A DNA stretch of 64,000 bases from Ornithinicoccus sp045032955. Its GTDB lineage: Bacteria; Actinomycetota; Actinomycetes; Actinomycetales; Dermatophilaceae. Of this stretch, positions 1-7,759 are shown in pieces. Within the stretch, counting starts at the first letter, position 1; each line of letters begins with the position of its first letter. The notes beneath the pieces were generated by a model. The model was not told the DNA's origin, ran no database searches, and saw only the letters and a program-made list of their open reading frames with translations. Made by a program: the position numbers and the translations under genes. The stretch covers positions 1 to 64,000 of the forward strand of contig NZ_JBJFZU010000002.1 in NCBI RefSeq assembly GCF_045032955.1, read 5' to 3'.

Positions 1-72
1 GTGTAGTCACCCTAGGAGGACCTTCATCGCCCTATAGCGTGATGAAGGTCCTCCTAGGGTGACCGCACTCCG
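1..72. repeat. 72-bp hairpin repeat, copy 1
   Basis: A perfect 23-bp inverted repeat (arms 6-28 and 41-63) encloses a 12-nt loop containing CTATAG. A second copy lies at 3059-3130 in the same orientation and matches at 69 of 72 positions, including outer flanks GTGTA and CGCACTCCG. One difference is a paired change: A17-T52 here is T3075-A3110 in the other copy, so pairing is kept. The unit may extend left of the window. Its function is unknown; a mobile palindromic element or a structured RNA/terminator are the main options. Confidence 0.9.
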
Positions 73-100
73 AGGTCTACCGCGCCATCCCCGCTGCCAC

Positions 101-106
101 TAGGCT
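101..106 (+). promoter_or_regulatory. -10 box of a leaderless promoter
   Basis: TAGGCT lies 7 nt before the GTG at 114, and there is no Shine-Dalgarno sequence. This is the classical spacing for actinobacterial leaderless transcripts. Confidence 0.5.
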
Positions 107-113
107 GCTCGCC

Positions 114-2393
114 GTGAGCGGCGCGCGCGTCAGCGTTGACTGGTCCCGGGTGACGACGGAGTTCCACCGTGACCGGGACGTCGATGCCACGCGGCGTGCG
201 ATCGAGTCGTCCGCCGTCGACCTGGGCGACTTCACCCGCGCCGTCGCCGGCCTCGTCTCCGGTCCGGACCGGGACCAGCGGACCATCTCCCGCATGCTCG
301 GTCCCCTGTGGCGCCAGGCCGCCATCCAGCCCGGCTGCACCTTCCTGCTGGCCTTCGCGCTCTACAGCGAGCTCCAGCACGGCTGGGAGCTCAGCGCCGA
401 CACCGACAACATGGTGGTGCTGCTCCGGTCGATGCAGCGGACCTGGCCGACGGCACGCGAGCACGTCCAGGATCCGGGGGAACGTGAGCTGGTCGACCTC
501 CTGGTCCGGCACGGCGCGGACCTGGAGGCGGCCTTCCAGATGGAGAACGGGCTGAACTGCTCGTGCGCGATGGAGACCATCGACGCGGCGGCGCAGGTGG
601 CCGACGGGTCGGCCGCGGTGCTGAGGGCGTTGGCCGACGTGTCACCCGGCTGGGAGCAGGAGGCGGCCCTGCTCCGGCAGGTGCTGGAGGCGCACGTGCT
701 GTACTTCGACGGCGTCCGCCGGTCCGCACAGACGATCCTGGAGCACGTGCTGGGGGAGGTCGACGTCGGCGAGGTCGAGGAGCGTGCGGTGGCGCTGCAA
801 CGCTCGCTCAGCGACCCCCGGCTCGCTGTCGACGTCTACCAGAGCGAGCTGCGTGCCCACGTGATGGCACTGTTCGCCCTGGCGCGGCGGCTCAGGTCCA
901 CCCCTCTTCCCGGCCTCAGCTTCCCCGGGCTGAAGGTGACGTACGTGGTGCCGTTCACCGCGCGGGGCGCCACGGACAACCTGGCCCAGGACAGTGAGGA
1001 GCTCGTCGAGGCCCTGCGCCGGCACGGCAGCCGCCTGATCGGCACGGGCCCGTTGGCGCCCGTCCAGGTGAGGGATCTCGAGCTCAGCGACATCTGGAGC
1101 CACGGACGCGACGAGGTGTTCAGCGAGACTCCCCTGGAGCCCACGGCATACCGGATCGTCGCGGCGGTCCTGCCCGACCTGTGGATCGCGCCCCGGTCCC
1201 CGGCCGTCCCCCGCCTCGGGCCCTACCGGGTGGAGATCCGCTTCTCCTCCTTCGGCAACCACCACGTGCGCATCAGCGGGCCCGTGCAGCCGCCGGACGA
1301 CGACCGGGTGCCGGGCTACCACGACCTCAACCAGGCCCTGCGCCGTGGCTCGGGGTTCATGGGTGCCGAGGAGGTGCTCGTCGAGGGCTCGGACGAGGTC
1401 TACGACTCGGTCGGACAGCTGGCCGCGTCCGCGGTGGAGATGGTCTCGGACTGGGATGCCGCCCTGCGGATCCACCGGCTGCGCTGCCACGTGGACCCGG
1501 CGGTCGACACGCACGCCGTCATCACCATGCCCGAGGCCTGCCTCCGGATGCCCGGTGCCACCGAGGACGCACCCGCCGTCGTGGACGCCACCGGTGAGCA
1601 GATCCTGCAGGCGGTCGGCCCGCTGCTGCTCATCCCGGTCGAACGCACCGCCGCCGGTCTCGAGGAGTGGCTGCGCTACGACGACCCCGGCGCCCACGAC
1701 ACCATCCCGAACTTCCTCGGTCGGCTGGCCCCCCTCGGGTCGCTCGCCGTGCAGACCGCGCGGAACACCTGCCTCTACACCCCCGGGCTGCCGGACTGGT
1801 CGCTGCTCGGGACGGCGGAGCTGATCGAGTTCGTGGTGTCCGCCCGCGCCCTCATCCGGCAGTGGAACGGTCACCTGCAGGAGGCCGTCGACGTCGCCAC
1901 GGACATGCTGCGCAGACGGCTGGCCGGGGCCAGCCTCAGGCCCGACGAGGTGCGGCTGCTCCGGCTGCGGCTGGCCGACCACGGTGCCCTGATCCGTCAG
2001 CAACGCGCGCTGCTCCACTCCGAGGAGCTGGCCCGGTCCCCGGGGCACCGCCACATCCTGGACCAGCTGCTGCTCACCAGCGGAGCGGCCAGGCTCGAGG
2101 CGGAGCTGGACACCAGCATCGCCGAGCTCGACGCCCTCTACACCCAGCTGGGTGACGACGCGGCCGCGGTGGAGGAGGCCCGCACGGCGTCCTACCAGAA
2201 CCTGGTCGGGCTGATCCTCTACGTGCTGGCGCTGTTCTCGCTGGCGGACCTCTTCGGCTTCCTCAACGACTCCCTCTTCCCCCTCGAGACACCGCAGACC
2301 GTGGTGACCGTCGAGCTGGTCACCTATGCTCTGGCCGTCGCCGGACTGGCGCTGTGGGGGATGGCGGGCTACCGAAGGAGCAAGCGTGGTTGA
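114..2393 (+). CDS. large protein of unknown function with two C-terminal membrane helices
   Basis: A 759-residue protein I do not recognise. Most of it is soluble, acidic and rich in charged helices. The last ~65 residues hold two hydrophobic segments (about 700-717 and 728-750) followed by a basic tail (YRRSKRG). A long helical stretch (about 600-695) precedes them. That topology recalls CorA-type transporters, but the GMN motif of that family is absent, so I do not call it one. The GTG start is supported by a TAGGCT box 7 nt upstream. The stop overlaps the GTG of the next gene by 8 bp, so the two are probably co-translated. Both genes lie between the two hairpin repeats, which suggests they form or travel as one unit. 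Confidence 0.75.
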   Translation: MSGARVSVDWSRVTTEFHRDRDVDATRRAIESSAVDLGDFTRAVAGLVSGPDRDQRTISRMLGPLWRQAAIQPGCTFLLAFALYSELQHGWELSADTDNMVVLLRSMQRTWPTAREHVQDPGERELVDLLVRHGADLEAAFQMENGLNCSCAMETIDAAAQVADGSAAVLRALADVSPGWEQEAALLRQVLEAHVLYFDGVRRSAQTILEHVLGEVDVGEVEERAVALQRSLSDPRLAVDVYQSELRAHVMALFALARRLRSTPLPGLSFPGLKVTYVVPFTARGATDNLAQDSEELVEALRRHGSRLIGTGPLAPVQVRDLELSDIWSHGRDEVFSETPLEPTAYRIVAAVLPDLWIAPRSPAVPRLGPYRVEIRFSSFGNHHVRISGPVQPPDDDRVPGYHDLNQALRRGSGFMGAEEVLVEGSDEVYDSVGQLAASAVEMVSDWDAALRIHRLRCHVDPAVDTHAVITMPEACLRMPGATEDAPAVVDATGEQILQAVGPLLLIPVERTAAGLEEWLRYDDPGAHDTIPNFLGRLAPLGSLAVQTARNTCLYTPGLPDWSLLGTAELIEFVVSARALIRQWNGHLQEAVDVATDMLRRRLAGASLRPDEVRLLRLRLADHGALIRQQRALLHSEELARSPGHRHILDQLLLTSGAARLEAELDTSIAELDALYTQLGDDAAAVEEARTASYQNLVGLILYVLALFSLADLFGFLNDSLFPLETPQTVVTVELVTYALAVAGLALWGMAGYRRSKRG

Positions 2394-3039
2394 GCTGGTC
2401 GAGGGTGCTGCGGTCGCCGAGGCTGTCTGGCGCACCTGCTACCGGGAGGTGCTGGCCCCGGCGTTCCCGGCCGAGGAGCTGGTCAGCGAGGAGGCCTTCC
2501 TGGGGGCCCGGCATCGGCAGCCCAGCGGGGTGGTCCTGGCCCTCGACGAGGGGGAGCCGGTCGGGGTGTCCATGGTCGACGGCGCGGGAGGGGCCGCTCC
2601 CGTGGCGCTGCTGTCCTACCTCGCCAGCCGGGCCTCGCGCCGCGCCCAGGGTGTCGGGTCGATGCTGATGGAGAGGGCACGGACGACCGGCCCGATGCTC
2701 CTGATCGAGATCGAGGACCCCCACCGCCACGACGACCGGGGGTTCGGGGACCCGTGGCGCCGGGTCGCCTTCTACCGTCGGCACGGGGTGCGCGCCCTGG
2801 ACGTGCCCTTCTTCCAGCCGCCGGTGGCCGCTGGCCGACCGCGGGTCGAAGGCATGCTGCTGGGCGTGCTGACCCCCGGGCCGGTGCCGGACTCGGTCGA
2901 CGCGGCGCCGGTGCGCGACTTCCTGACCGGATATCTGCTCGGCTCCGGAGAGGACCTCGACGACGCTCCGGCGCGGGAGCTGCTGGCGGCACTCGCCGGT
3001 CCGCGGGTTCAGGTGGTGGACCTCCCCCACCCGGGGTGA
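2386..3039 (+). CDS. GNAT-like N-acetyltransferase
   Basis: A 217-residue protein resembling the GCN5-related acetyltransferase fold. The clearest element is the acetyl-CoA pyrophosphate-binding segment near residues 84-95 (RRAQGVGSMLMERA), matching the R-x-x-G-x-G/A pattern, followed by a strand (MLLIEIED) and an Arg/Tyr-rich segment (FYRRHGV) typical of the C-terminal half. I chose the GTG at 2386 because AAGGAG sits 5 nt upstream; a longer frame extends back to 2326 but has no ribosome binding site. The start lies inside the end of the upstream membrane-protein gene, implying coupling. The substrate cannot be inferred. Confidence 0.65.
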   Translation: MVELVEGAAVAEAVWRTCYREVLAPAFPAEELVSEEAFLGARHRQPSGVVLALDEGEPVGVSMVDGAGGAAPVALLSYLASRASRRAQGVGSMLMERARTTGPMLLIEIEDPHRHDDRGFGDPWRRVAFYRRHGVRALDVPFFQPPVAAGRPRVEGMLLGVLTPGPVPDSVDAAPVRDFLTGYLLGSGEDLDDAPARELLAALAGPRVQVVDLPHPG

Positions 3040-3058
3040 GCCTGCGGGCATACCCCGG

Positions 3059-3130
3059 GTGTAGTCACCCTAGGTGGACCTTCATCGCCCTATAGCGTGA
3101 TGAAGGTCCACCTAGGGCGACCGCACTCCG
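3059..3130. repeat. 72-bp hairpin repeat, copy 2
   Basis: Arms 3064-3086 and 3099-3121 around the same 12-nt loop as copy 1. There is one A-C mismatch (3067/3118) and one compensatory T-A pair (3075/3110) relative to copy 1. It stands between convergent genes (GNAT-like, plus; photolyase, minus), where it could also end both transcripts. Confidence 0.9.
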
Positions 3131-3189
3131 GGATTCGCGGGGTGGGAGTGCTGGAGTGGGCGGAGCAAGGGCGGCGGACCGGTGTGCCG

Positions 3190-4557
3190 TCAGCTGCGGG
3201 CGGCGCCGTACCGGTCCAGGGCCTCCTTGCGCTCCTCGGCGTGGTCCACGATCCGTTCGGGGTAGTCGTGGGCGTAGCCGTCGTCGTGCTTCCACGGCTG
3301 GTGCGCGGCCTTGCCGGAGAGGTGCCGCAGCTCGGGCACCCAGCGCCGCACGTAGTCGCCGGTGGGGTCGAAGCGCTCCCCCTGGGTCACCGGGTTGAAG
3401 ACCCGGAAGTAGGGCGAGGCGTCGGTCCCGGTGCCGGCCACCCACTGCCAGCCGTGGTTGTTGGAGGCGATGTCGCCGTCCACCAGCCGGTCCAGGAACC
3501 ACCGGGCCCCGGCCGGCCACCACACGTGCAGGTCCTTGGTGAGGAAGCTCGCGGTGATCATCCGCACCCGGTTGTGCATCCAGCCGACCGCCAGCAGCTG
3601 GCGCATCCCCGCGTCCACCACCGGGTAGCCGGTCCGTCCCTGCTGCCACGCCTCGAGCGCGTCCGCCGGCTCGTCGTAGCGCATCCCGGACAGCTCCTGG
3701 CGCAGGTCGTGCCACGCGCTGCGCGGGTTCTGCAGCAGGACGTCGGCGTAGAACTCGCGCCAGGCGATCTCCTGCTCGAAGGTCTGCGCCCCCTGCGAGC
3801 GCCGGGAGGCCAGGTCGGCGAGGATGGTCCGCGGGTGGATGGCACCGATCTTGAGGTAGGCCGACAACCGGCTCGTGCCGTCGGTCGCCGGCTTGTCGCG
3901 GTCGCCGTCGTAGTCGTCGAGCGCCTCGTCGCGGAAGTCGCGCCACCGCGCGAGCGCCGCCTTCTCCCCCGCCTCGGGCATCTCCGGCAGGTCGTCCTGC
4001 CGCAGCGCCTCCTCGAGGAGGTCGAGCGCCTCCTGGTGGCTGTCGATGTCGACGAGGTCGAGGGAGCGTGGGTATGCCGCGGGCTGCGGCCACCCGTGCT
4101 CGTGCCACGCGCGGTAGAAGGGGGTGTAGACCTTGTAGGGGTCGCCGGAGCCGTTGCGCACCAGGCCGGGCCCGACGGCGTAAGGGGTGCCCGTCTCGGC
4201 CCACTCCACGTCCGTGCCGTCCAACGCGTCCTGCACCCGCTGGTCGCGCCGCCGACCGGCGGGGGTCACCTCGCGGGTGACGTGCACCGAGCCGGCCCCG
4301 ACCTCCTCGGCGACGGCGGGCACGACCGTGGCAGGGTCGCCGTGCCGGATGACCAGGCGCCCGTCGAAGTCCTCCTGCGCGGCCTTCAGGCTCGCCGCCA
4401 ACCAGGCCCGGCGCACCGGCCCGCCCCGCTCCCACAGGCCCGGGTCGACGACGAAGAGCACGCAGACCCGGTCGTCGCCCGCGGCCTCCCGGGCAGCCAG
4501 CAGGGCGGGGTGGTCACCGCGCCGCAGGTCGCGGCGCAGCCAGAGCACGGACGTCAT
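3190..4557 (-). CDS. phr: deoxyribodipyrimidine photo-lyase (class I CPD photolyase)
   Basis: A 455-residue flavoprotein that repairs cyclobutane pyrimidine dimers using near-UV/blue light. The N-terminal Rossmann domain starts with the typical VLWLRRDLRRGDHPAL, where an antenna chromophore would bind. The C-terminal FAD domain is intact, with family blocks such as TGYPVVDAGMRQL, GWMHNRVRM, KDLHVWW, and NNHGWQWVAGTG followed by PYFRVFNP. Length fits the family (450-480). The ATG at 4557 is preceded by GGAGGT; longer upstream frames are not supported. It is divergent from alanine dehydrogenase and ends near hairpin repeat copy 2. Confidence 0.95.
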   Translation of the reverse strand: MTSVLWLRRDLRRGDHPALLAAREAAGDDRVCVLFVVDPGLWERGGPVRRAWLAASLKAAQEDFDGRLVIRHGDPATVVPAVAEEVGAGSVHVTREVTPAGRRRDQRVQDALDGTDVEWAETGTPYAVGPGLVRNGSGDPYKVYTPFYRAWHEHGWPQPAAYPRSLDLVDIDSHQEALDLLEEALRQDDLPEMPEAGEKAALARWRDFRDEALDDYDGDRDKPATDGTSRLSAYLKIGAIHPRTILADLASRRSQGAQTFEQEIAWREFYADVLLQNPRSAWHDLRQELSGMRYDEPADALEAWQQGRTGYPVVDAGMRQLLAVGWMHNRVRMITASFLTKDLHVWWPAGARWFLDRLVDGDIASNNHGWQWVAGTGTDASPYFRVFNPVTQGERFDPTGDYVRRWVPELRHLSGKAAHQPWKHDDGYAHDYPERIVDHAEERKEALDRYGAARS

Positions 4558-4627
4558 TCGGGCACCTCCAGGTCGGTCATTCCTCGACACTAGGGTCCCC
4601 CTGCCCCACCGGCGACCCGAGGGACGG

Positions 4628-4633
4628 CATAGT
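4628..4633 (+). promoter_or_regulatory. -10 box before ald
   Basis: CATAGT is followed by 6 nt and then the ATG at 4640, with no Shine-Dalgarno sequence. A leaderless transcript is likely. Confidence 0.45.
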
Positions 4634-4639
4634 TGGCGC

Positions 4640-5755
4640 ATGAGGATCGCGGTGCCCACAGAGGTCAAGAACAACGAGTTCCGGGTGGCCATCACCCCGG
4701 TCGGCGTGCACGAGCTGGTGCGCCGGGGGCACGAGGTCGTGGTCCAGCAGGGCGCTGGCCTGGGCTCGGCCATCACCGACGAGGAGTATGCCGCGCAGGG
4801 CGCCACCCTCGTCGCCGGCCCGGACGAGACGTGGGCCGCCGGGGAGATGGTGCTGAAGGTCAAGGAGCCGGTCGAGTCGGAGTACGCCTACCTGCGTGAG
4901 GACCTGACGCTCTTCACCTACCTGCACCTGGCCGCCGACGAGCCGCTGACCCGCCGCCTGGTGGAGTCCGGGACCACCGCGATCGCCTACGAGACGGTGC
5001 AGCTGCCGACCGGGATGCTGCCGCTGCTCTACCCGATGTCCGAGGTCGCCGGCTGCCTGGCGCCGCAGGTGGGCGCCTACACGATGATGAAGGCGCAGGG
5101 CGGCCGCGGGGTGCTGCTCGGCGGCATCGGGGGCGTGGCCAACGCCTCGGTGCTGGTCCTCGGCGGTGGCGTGGCCGGCCAGAACGCGGCCAACATCGCG
5201 CTCGGGATGGGCGCCAACGTCACCATCCTGGACACCGACCTGGAGAAGCTGCGGACCCTCTTCTGGCGCTTCGACAACCGCGTCAAGCAGATCGCCTCCA
5301 GCGCGCTGGCCGTGCAGGAGCAGGTCGCCGAGGCCGACATGGTGATCGGCACCGTGCTGGTCCCCGGGGCCAAGGCGCCCAAGCTGGTCACCGACGACAT
5401 GGTCGCCGGGATGAAGCCCGGCTCGGTCCTGGTCGACGTCGCGATCGACCAGGGCGGCTGCTTCGAGGGCTCCCGCCCGACGACGCACGCCGACCCGACC
5501 TTCCCGGTGCACAACTCGCTCTACTACTGCGTGGCGAACATGCCCGGTGCGGTGCCGGCCACCTCCACCTGGGCGCTCACCAACGCCACCCTCCCCTACG
5601 CCGCCCAGCTCGCGGACAAGGGTTGGACCCAGGCACTGCGCGACAACGCCTCGCTGGCCAAGGGACTGAACTCGCACGGGGGACGGCTCACCTACGCCGC
5701 CGTCGCGGAGGCCTTCGGGATGGACTGGGTGGACACCCAGGACGTGCTCGCCTGA
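4640..5755 (+). CDS. ald: alanine dehydrogenase
   Basis: A 371-residue NAD-dependent enzyme that interconverts L-alanine with pyruvate and ammonium. The N-terminus MRIAVPTEVKNNEFRVAITP is diagnostic and carries the substrate-binding Arg/Lys region. The NAD-binding Rossmann motif is seen near residue 174 (LGGGVAGQNAANIALGMGA), and the C-terminus has the conserved HADPTFPVHNSLYYCVANMPGAVP block. Length is exactly that of the family. An upstream in-frame extension exists but lies antisense to the photolyase, so I use the ATG at 4640, which has a -10-like box 6 nt before it. It converges on the VOC gene with only 10 nt between the stops. Confidence 0.96.
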   Translation: MRIAVPTEVKNNEFRVAITPVGVHELVRRGHEVVVQQGAGLGSAITDEEYAAQGATLVAGPDETWAAGEMVLKVKEPVESEYAYLREDLTLFTYLHLAADEPLTRRLVESGTTAIAYETVQLPTGMLPLLYPMSEVAGCLAPQVGAYTMMKAQGGRGVLLGGIGGVANASVLVLGGGVAGQNAANIALGMGANVTILDTDLEKLRTLFWRFDNRVKQIASSALAVQEQVAEADMVIGTVLVPGAKAPKLVTDDMVAGMKPGSVLVDVAIDQGGCFEGSRPTTHADPTFPVHNSLYYCVANMPGAVPATSTWALTNATLPYAAQLADKGWTQALRDNASLAKGLNSHGGRLTYAAVAEAFGMDWVDTQDVLA

Positions 5756-5765
5756 CGCTCAGCTC

Positions 5766-6179
5766 TCAGCCCTGAGGCGCCCCCGCGATGTTCACCATCC
5801 AGCTGGTGCCGAACCGGTCGGTGAGGGTGCCGAAGGTGTCGCCCCACATCTGCGGCTCCAACGGCATCGTCACCTGCCCGCCCTCGGCCAGCCCGTCCCA
5901 GTAGCTGCGCAGCTCCGCCTCCTCGTCGCCGCTGAGGCTGAGGGTGACGTTGCCGTCGTGGCCGGCCGAAGGCATACCGGGCGGGGTGTCGGAGGCCATC
6001 AGGACGTACCCGGCCGGGGTCGTGAGCTGGGCGTGCATGATGCCGTCGGCACCCTCACCCTCCTCGCCGTACTCGGCGAAGGTGCTCATCGTCAGATCGC
6101 CACCGAAGATCCGCTGGTAGGCCTCCATCGCGGTCCGGGTCCCGGTCGCGAAGGTGAGGTAGGGGTTGAGCGTGGACAT
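5766..6179 (-). CDS. VOC family protein (PhnB-like)
   Basis: A 137-residue protein of the vicinal oxygen chelate superfamily, PhnB/3-demethylubiquinone methyltransferase-like branch. It begins with the typical MSTLNPYLTFATGTRTAMEAY and contains the paired beta-alpha-beta repeats (LTMSTFAEYGEE; VLMASDTPPG; WGDTFGTLTDRFGTSWMVNI). Members of this group often lack a demonstrated activity, so the function stays open. It is probably monocistronic. Confidence 0.88.
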   Translation of the reverse strand: MSTLNPYLTFATGTRTAMEAYQRIFGGDLTMSTFAEYGEEGEGADGIMHAQLTTPAGYVLMASDTPPGMPSAGHDGNVTLSLSGDEEAELRSYWDGLAEGGQVTMPLEPQMWGDTFGTLTDRFGTSWMVNIAGAPQG

Positions 6180-6229
6180 GGCCGTGTCTCCTCTCGCCCG
6201 AGGGCCCGTCCCTGCGGGGTGAGGGAAAC

Positions 6230-7249
6230 CTACTCCTGGGTGCCGACAGGCCGCTCGATCTCACCGATATGCACGAGCGCGTCCCCCCGGTTCACCAGCG
6301 GCGCCTCGGCGCGACCGATCACCAGGCCGGGACGGTCGGCCTTGACGATGGCCAGCCGCTTGCCGAAGGAGTTGAAGAGCTCGCCGAGCTTCTGGCCCTC
6401 GGTCACCTCCTGCCCGAGCGCGACGTCCATGTGCACGATCCCGGTCCGTCGGGCGCGCACCCAGCCGCTGCGCCAGCAGAGCTCGCTGGGCCGCTCCGGC
6501 GGGGTGACGTCGACCTGGTCGGCGTCCACCATGTCGAGGTGCACGAGCACCCGCAGCACCCCCTCGACGGCGGCGACGATCGCCCACTCGTCGAAACGCC
6601 AGGCCTCGCCCCCCTCGTAGAGCAGCACCCGTGCGCCGCGCTCGCGGGCGGCATGCCGCAGCGAGCCGTCCCGGAGCTTGGCGTGGTAGGCCACCGGCGC
6701 CCCGAAGGCCTCCGCCAGCTCCCGGGTCCGCGGGTCCTCCAGGTCACAGCGGATCTGCGGCAGGTTGGTGCGCCGGTCGGCCCCGGTGTGCAGGTCGATG
6801 CCGACGTCGGAGGGGCCGATGACCTCCTGCATCATCAGGTGCGCGATCCGTCCCGCGAGCGACCCGCGGGCCGACCCGGGGAAACTGCGGTTGAGGTCGC
6901 GACGGTCCGGCAGGTAGCGGTCCCCGGACATCACCCCGAGCACGTTGACGATGGGCACCGCCAGCACGGTGCCCCGGATCGACCTGGCGTCCAGCACCGC
7001 CATCACCCGGCGGATCACCTCGATGCCGACGACCTCGTCCCCGTGGATCGCCGCGTCCAGCCAGAGGGTGGGCCCCTCCTCGCGGCCGTGCAGCACGTGC
7101 ACCGGCAGGCTCACCTCGGCCCCGGTGACCAGCCGTGAGATCGGCAGCGACACCTCGCGCCGGCTCCCGGCCCGCACCTTGACGGTGCCGATCGCGAACG
7201 AGGGCCGCAGCCGCCGACGCCGTGCCGGGGTGGCTGCGGCACCGCTCAC
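6230..7249 (-). CDS. succinylglutamate desuccinylase/aspartoacylase family protein
   Basis: A 339-residue M14-like zinc hydrolase of the AstE/ASPA family. Zinc-site features are visible: DAAIHGDE (His and Glu ligands of the HxxE type), DRRDLNRSFPG and IDLHTG (third ligand), plus a C-terminal barrel-like region (VTEGQKLGELFNSFGKRLAIVKA). Such enzymes remove acyl groups from amino acids or peptides. The GTG start overlaps the stop of the upstream RimB-type protease gene by 4 bp, and the RimK-like ligase is transcribed divergently next door. This three-family neighbourhood recurs in bacteria, so I infer it trims or processes glutamylated or acylated products of the ligase. Confidence 0.88.
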   Translation of the reverse strand: MSGAAATPARRRRLRPSFAIGTVKVRAGSRREVSLPISRLVTGAEVSLPVHVLHGREEGPTLWLDAAIHGDEVVGIEVIRRVMAVLDARSIRGTVLAVPIVNVLGVMSGDRYLPDRRDLNRSFPGSARGSLAGRIAHLMMQEVIGPSDVGIDLHTGADRRTNLPQIRCDLEDPRTRELAEAFGAPVAYHAKLRDGSLRHAARERGARVLLYEGGEAWRFDEWAIVAAVEGVLRVLVHLDMVDADQVDVTPPERPSELCWRSGWVRARRTGIVHMDVALGQEVTEGQKLGELFNSFGKRLAIVKADRPGLVIGRAEAPLVNRGDALVHIGEIERPVGTQE

Positions 7250-7734
7250 CCGCGCCCCCAGTTCCTGCGGCGGACGGCCCGCTCCGGGCGGCCGCCCGCG
7301 TAGGACCGGGCCGGGTCGACCAGGTAGCCCTGGACCAGGGCCTCCCGGCCGACGAGCATCCGGAAGCCCATCTCGTCCCGGTCGGCCAGGGTGACCTCGG
7401 CGTCGACCTCACGGCCCCCGAGGACCAGCGGGAGGAGGACGACATAGCGGTCCTCGGCGTGCCCGGAGGAGGAGCGCACCGACCGGGAGTCGTGCACCGG
7501 GAGCTCGACGACGACCTCGTCCTCGGCGCTCGCCTGCCACGGGTGCACCGCGAAACGCACCCAGTCCCGACCGTCCCGGTCGAAGGCGCGCAGGTCGAAG
7601 GCGTGCAGCGACGAGGTCCGTGCCCCGGTGTCGATCTTGGCCTTGATCCAGGGCACCCCGATCCCCGGCGCCCGCACCCATTCGCGCCAGCCGAGCACCA
7701 CCTGCTCTGTGGTGAGATGGTTCTGCCCTGTCAC
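7246..7734 (-). CDS. RimK-associated ATP-dependent zinc protease family protein (RimB-type)
   Basis: A 162-residue retropepsin-like protein of the Zn_protease (RimB/RloA2) family. The signature KIDTGARTSSLHA is present near residues 32-44; DTGA is the aspartic-protease-like motif. A second half-motif, MLVGREAL, follows near residue 130. The GTG at 7734 is used; a GAGGA sequence precedes it. Only 25 bp separate this start from that of the divergent RimK gene, and the ribosome binding sites of both lie inside that gap, so promoters must overlap coding DNA. In other bacteria this family works with RimK and an aspartoacylase-like protein. Confidence 0.88.
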   Translation of the reverse strand: MTGQNHLTTEQVVLGWREWVRAPGIGVPWIKAKIDTGARTSSLHAFDLRAFDRDGRDWVRFAVHPWQASAEDEVVVELPVHDSRSVRSSSGHAEDRYVVLLPLVLGGREVDAEVTLADRDEMGFRMLVGREALVQGYLVDPARSYAGGRPERAVRRRNWGRG

Positions 7735-7759
7735 CTGCTCATCCTCTCAGGAAGCCACG

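Noticed and set aside
114..2393. CorA-type magnesium transporter
   Set aside because: Two C-terminal helices fit, but no GMN motif or other CorA block is seen.
642..2435. Long frames antisense to the 759-aa gene and to most other genes
   Set aside because: High G+C content produces long antisense frames; their products are Arg/Pro/Gly/His-rich with no family features.
3097..3135. Right arm of hairpin copy 2 reads MKVHLGRP in frame, like MKIHLGRP in the M50-like protein at 12641
   Set aside because: An eight-residue match at about 18 of 24 bases is not enough to claim common origin; the hairpin is not part of a credible gene.
5756..5765. Terminator between ald and the VOC gene
   Set aside because: Only 10 nt separate the stops; CTCAG/CTGAG pairing of 5 bp is too weak.
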